Below are positions 60,830 through 64,000 of a stretch of DNA of 64,000 bases, piece after piece (the stretch's first letter is position 1; each line of letters starts with the position of its first letter). The DNA comes from Myxocyprinus asiaticus (lineage: Eukaryota; Chordata; Actinopteri; Cypriniformes; Catostomidae), in contig NC_059362.1 in NCBI RefSeq assembly GCF_019703515.2, forward strand, positions 45,125,826 to 45,189,825, in the 5' to 3' direction. The translations under genes and the position numbers were made by a program. The notes under the pieces were generated by a model. The model did not search any database, had not been told where the DNA came from, and saw only the letters and a program-made list of their open reading frames with translations.

Positions 60830-62336
60830 GTTGTCTTCCTAGGACAGTTATGTATCAGGGTGTATCAAATGTCACCAGTTTATATCATTAAAAGTATCAA
60901 AACTAGCAAAGTGCGCAGAGCTCGACGTTCACACATCCGAACCTTGCATGGCGTCACATGACTAAGATCTTATATTATTTATTTGAAAGAATTAAAAGAA
61001 CAGTTTCATGTCTATCCTTATATTTTTCATCTGGTCGAGGTTGATAAGGGTTTTAGAAAGTAATTAGTAATAAGTAATGCAATTACTTTTCAGACAGAGT
61101 AATTAGTACAGTAATGTAATTACACTGTAGAAGATGTAATTAGTAGTTAGTAATTAATTACTTTTTTAGAGTAACTTACCCAAAACTGTGTATATATACT
61201 TAACTACTATGCACTAGCATTAAATACATACAAGACTATGTATTTACTGCGTAACTACATGTTGTTCTGCAAAATTCCCACATTTGCTGCTACTGAGGTT
61301 GAGGTACGGGTAGGTTTAGGAGTAAGTGTAGGGTTAGGGTTAGGATTAGGGGTTAGAGTTTGGTGTTGGGGTAAGAGTTGGGTTAGGGTTGGGGTAAAGT
61401 TAACAGTGTAACTACAAATGTAATTAAATGCAAGTACTTTAAATATAATTACAATGCAACAACATGTATGTGCATAATAAGTACATTGTATCAAATGGTA
61501 CATAGTACATAGTAGTTAAGGCCACCTAATATAAAGTGGGTCCATATATATATATATAGGTATGCTTTAAGTAAAGTGACAAAATAATGTCTCATATAAA
61601 CATCCATGAGATATTTTTAAGTGGTTATAAGACATTGCAAGTCATGCTGGAATTATATACAGTACATTACACATGCACAAAATACAAAATAACACATATT
61701 CAATGTAAATTTTGAGATATTACGAAACACACGTGTAAAGCTACATGATTAAAATATATCAGAATGTAAAACATATGTATGCTGACACATGTAAACACAC
61801 CCAAGAGTAAACAAAATATAAAAAAATCAAAGTGATTCTACACTGGATACAATATATTCAATAAACTTTAATGTTTTTGCATCTTATTTGGAGACTTATT
61901 TATAAATATCTTCCACTATATAAGTTTGACTTGTGTATGTATTGCATGTTACAAGTTTATGCTATGGCTGTTCATAAGAAGATATTGTTTTTGTAACTTT
62001 ACTTAAAGCAGACAAAGAGCACTTATAATATGATCATGTCTTAAAGCCTTTTGACAGTTTACACTATACAGCACTTATAATATTAACTTTATAAGCTTCT
62101 GCTGCATTAAAATTAGATGTTGCTTGTGTTAATTCTAAAGCATAACTATGAAAGGGGAATTCTTATAATGTATTATAACTGTAGTTATAATTATTTATGA
62201 GAGGTTATAACTTATTACAAGGTGTATTATGAGACATTATGAATGCAGTATAATGCATTTATAACGCCTTTACAGTGCATTATAAATATGGGCTTCATAG
62301 AAAGTGTTACCAGGACACTTAATATAAAGTGAAACC

Positions 62337-63385
62337 ATTATAAAAATAGAACCTAAAGAGAACTTTCTTAGAACATAGAAATTGTTTCCCGGAAAAATTA
62401 CCAAACGGGAACCCTATGCTAACTTTAGGGGAACATTCTGTGTTTGCTAAGCTAAAACATTTGGGGAAAATGTGCTGTATACAGAAAACAGAATACAAAT
62501 GTACTATAGTGGATCTATCATTTACAGTGTGATGAATAAACTGAATTATTTATAATCTCTTTCTTGACTCATTGTTTGATTTGACTGCCAAATGTTGACA
62601 TTTTTACTCACTACTGGCACAAAATAACCATATTTATTTATGAAATGCAAGCTTTATGCCACTCGCTGAATTTAACATTTAATGTAGTAAGATCATGTGA
62701 CAGCAGTTTAGCATACTACTGTTTAAAGCATTTATTGTTGATTACTGAATACTGTTTTACATACTATTTTAAAAACTAGTATGGAATATAGTGTATACTG
62801 TATAGTATGCAGTAGACTAGTGTTCCATTCTGAACATAATACATCACCAACCTCTTTCCTCTTGGCTTAGTTTCCACCTCACTTCCTGTTCTCCTCCTCT
62901 ACTGCTTCCAGAACGTCTGGAAATTATTTTTTACGAAGGTCTGTAATATTTCATTTTTAGCCCAGCACAACAGTCGGTTCCCCAGGACAAATGATTTTCA
63001 CACACTGGCTCACTTTGACACTTAAATATCTCCAGTTGGACTATTACAAAACAATTAACTCCATCAGATTTAATGATTTTGCCACTGGGCCAAAATGCAA
63101 CATCGTTTGAATTTCATTAAGACTTGAATTCTGTTGTACAATGATTATGACTCCTCAATCAGAAAACCACTTAAATATTCACCACCAAGAAATCTCTCGC
63201 TAAAATATGCAATACTAAAAAATAACTGTCGTGAAATGTATTGGCTATTTTCAAACCGAATGTAACATATTGGTATGTTAACAGTAAAGTGCCTTAAAGG
63301 TATTAAATGAAAAAATACCTTGATTTTTTTTTTTTATACTGTATTTTTGAATAAAATGTGAGTGGTGCTTGAGTTCTGAGTGATT
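62337..63385. other. Intron 2, no gene seen
   Basis: 62700-62830 has GTATACTG-type words like 43300-43440. 62840-63200 is unique and pyrimidine-rich without exon features. Confidence 0.35.
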
Positions 63386-63630
63386 TTTATTGTGTTGCCA
63401 TGCAGTTGCTAGGGTGTTGTGGGTGGTTGCTAGGGCATTGCTACAGTAGGTGGTTTCTTACTAGTCCAAGTCAAAAGAGCCAACCCTTAATTCTCTGTTA
63501 TATTCTGGTCTCTAGATATGGCTCAGACCCCCCTTTAATATAAGTCTATGGGACTTTTCATGCATTTAACCACCTAAACGCCCTGGCAGCCACCTAGAAC
63601 ACCCTCATCATGGCCAGCAAGTTTTGCACA
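63386..63630. repeat. TTGCTAGGG / GCAACCAC-type dispersed repeat
   Basis: TTGCTAGGGTGTTGTGGGTG and GGTTGCTAGGGCATTGC on the left, CCTGGCAGCCACCTAGAACA on the right, with TACTAGTCCAAGTCAAAAGA between. It resembles the loop and flank of the hairpin at 121-514. Confidence 0.6.
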
Positions 63631-63670
63631 GTCTATTCTATATTGCATAAATAATACTGTACGCAGACAT

Positions 63671-63861
63671 TTACATTTATGCATTTGGCAGACGCTTTTA
63701 TCCAAAGTGACTTGCAGTGCACTTATTACAGGGACAATCCCCCGGAGCAACCTGGAGTTAAGTGCCTTGCTCAAGAACACAATGGTGGTGGCTGTGGGGA
63801 TCGAACCAGCAACCTTCTGATTACCAGTTATGTGCTTTAGCCCACTACGCCATTACCACTC
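63671..63861 (-). mobile_element. tRNA-derived SINE with perfect 10-bp target duplication
   Basis: The minus strand shows A box TGGCGTAGTGG and B box GGTTCGATCC, a central CTTGAGCAAGGCACTTAACT block, and tail TTGGATAAAAGCGTCTGCCA, which resembles L2-type LINE tails as in V-SINE-like fish families. Flanks ACGCAGACAT are identical at 63661-63670 and 63862-63871. Confidence 0.9.
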
Positions 63862-63871
63862 ACGCAGACAT

Positions 63872-64000
63872 CATCTTCACTGCAGATTTACCCTGAATGT
63901 ACCGTCAAATCCTCTGCCACAAAACTTTCAGATGTGCCTACTCACTTTCTGTCTTTGTGCAAAGTCACCTTCCCGACTAACAAAGCATTGATTTAAACAT
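63872..64000. other. End of window, intron 2 sequence
   Basis: Nothing recognised. Confidence 0.4.

Larger units (their letters stand above)
57850..60965 (-). mobile_element. L1-clade LINE, internally deleted and decayed
   Basis: Minus-strand order: a 5' leader (60965-60830), ORF1 (60829-60060), a spacer, and an ORF2 with endonuclease and reverse-transcriptase remnants (59553 to about 57860). About 3.1 kb versus roughly 5-6 kb for a full fish L1, mainly because most of the reverse transcriptase is deleted. It sits inside the hAT-like element at 57575-61188. No clear target duplication or poly-A was found. Confidence 0.82.
57575..61188. mobile_element. hAT-like element containing an L1 insertion
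   Basis: Left CAGTGTTGGGTGTAATGCAT, right (inverted) CAGTTTTGGGTAAGTTACTC. Flanking 8-mers TATATATA and TGTATATA match at 7 of 8, consistent with an 8-bp duplication in an AT repeat. About 280 bp of element remains on the left and 220 bp on the right of the L1. No hAT transposase. Confidence 0.75.
56966..62336. repeat. Nested inverted-repeat complex
   Basis: The outer ends ACTCACTTTATATTGGGTGT (56968) and, inverted, CACTTAATATAAAGTG (62315) bracket the region. The next layer, ATGAAGCCCATATTTATAATG-type sequence at 57309, is mirrored at about 62278-62299. Its partner arm AAGCAACATCCAATTTTA (57478) is mirrored near 62112. A second copy of the outer type is inverted at 61197-61540. Inside are (AT)n and the hAT-like element with the L1. 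It results from successive insertion of palindromic fish elements. Confidence 0.7.

Overview
The window is vertebrate nuclear DNA, most likely from a cyprinid (carp, minnow or zebrafish type) fish. It is AT-rich and gene-poor, with long microsatellites, and it is packed with teleost repeat families: Tc1/mariner, hAT-like elements, TTAA-ended palindromic MITEs, tRNA-derived SINEs and an L1 fragment. It also carries two small coding exons with GT/AG splice sites. Nothing looks bacterial or viral.

The only host gene I can support is gephyrin (gphn), on the + strand. Exon 1 (coding part 27013-27076) begins MASDGMILTNHDHQIRVG. Exon 2 (50813-50891) continues with [15 protein letters not shown]. Together they give the first 47 residues of the N-terminal G (MogA-like) domain. 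Intron 1 is 23,736 bp. Intron 2 starts at 50892 and runs off the window; I did not find exon 3. Gephyrin anchors glycine and GABA-A receptors at inhibitory synapses and carries out the last steps of molybdenum cofactor synthesis.

Layout. 1-26.8 kb is upstream flank: a near-perfect 394-bp hairpin (121-514), TTAA-ended MITEs, a 2.76-kb hAT-like element with a perfect 8-bp target duplication (4076-6834), a 1.6-kb degenerate pentanucleotide satellite (7010-8645), a four-copy degenerate tandem repeat (10140-11530), further MITEs, and a SINE whose body is inverted relative to its head (25790-25968). 26.87-27.08 kb is the promoter/5'UTR and exon 1. 27.08-50.81 kb is intron 1: a (GT)43 tract 82 bp after the donor, a GC-rich ~29-bp minisatellite, a tandem array of SINE-like units, a three-level nest of transposons (34769-37689), two Tc1-type elements, a 2.4-kb array of 42-bp units built on a 12-bp palindrome (44665-47062), and a second hAT-like copy just before exon 2. 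50.89-64 kb is intron 2: two tRNA-SINE copies, a nested inverted-repeat complex with a hAT-like element that contains a decayed L1 (56966-62336), and a young SINE with a 10-bp target duplication (63661-63871).

The long open frames in the window (up to 692 codons) are artefacts of tandem repeats whose period is divisible by three, or decayed transposon genes. I did not find a convincing new biological system. The observations most worth checking are the palindromic 42-bp array inside gphn, the SINE with the inverted body, the tandem SINE-unit array, the nested insertions, and several repeat-free blocks that could be conserved regulatory elements. Family names are given from memory of fish repeats and were not checked against a database.
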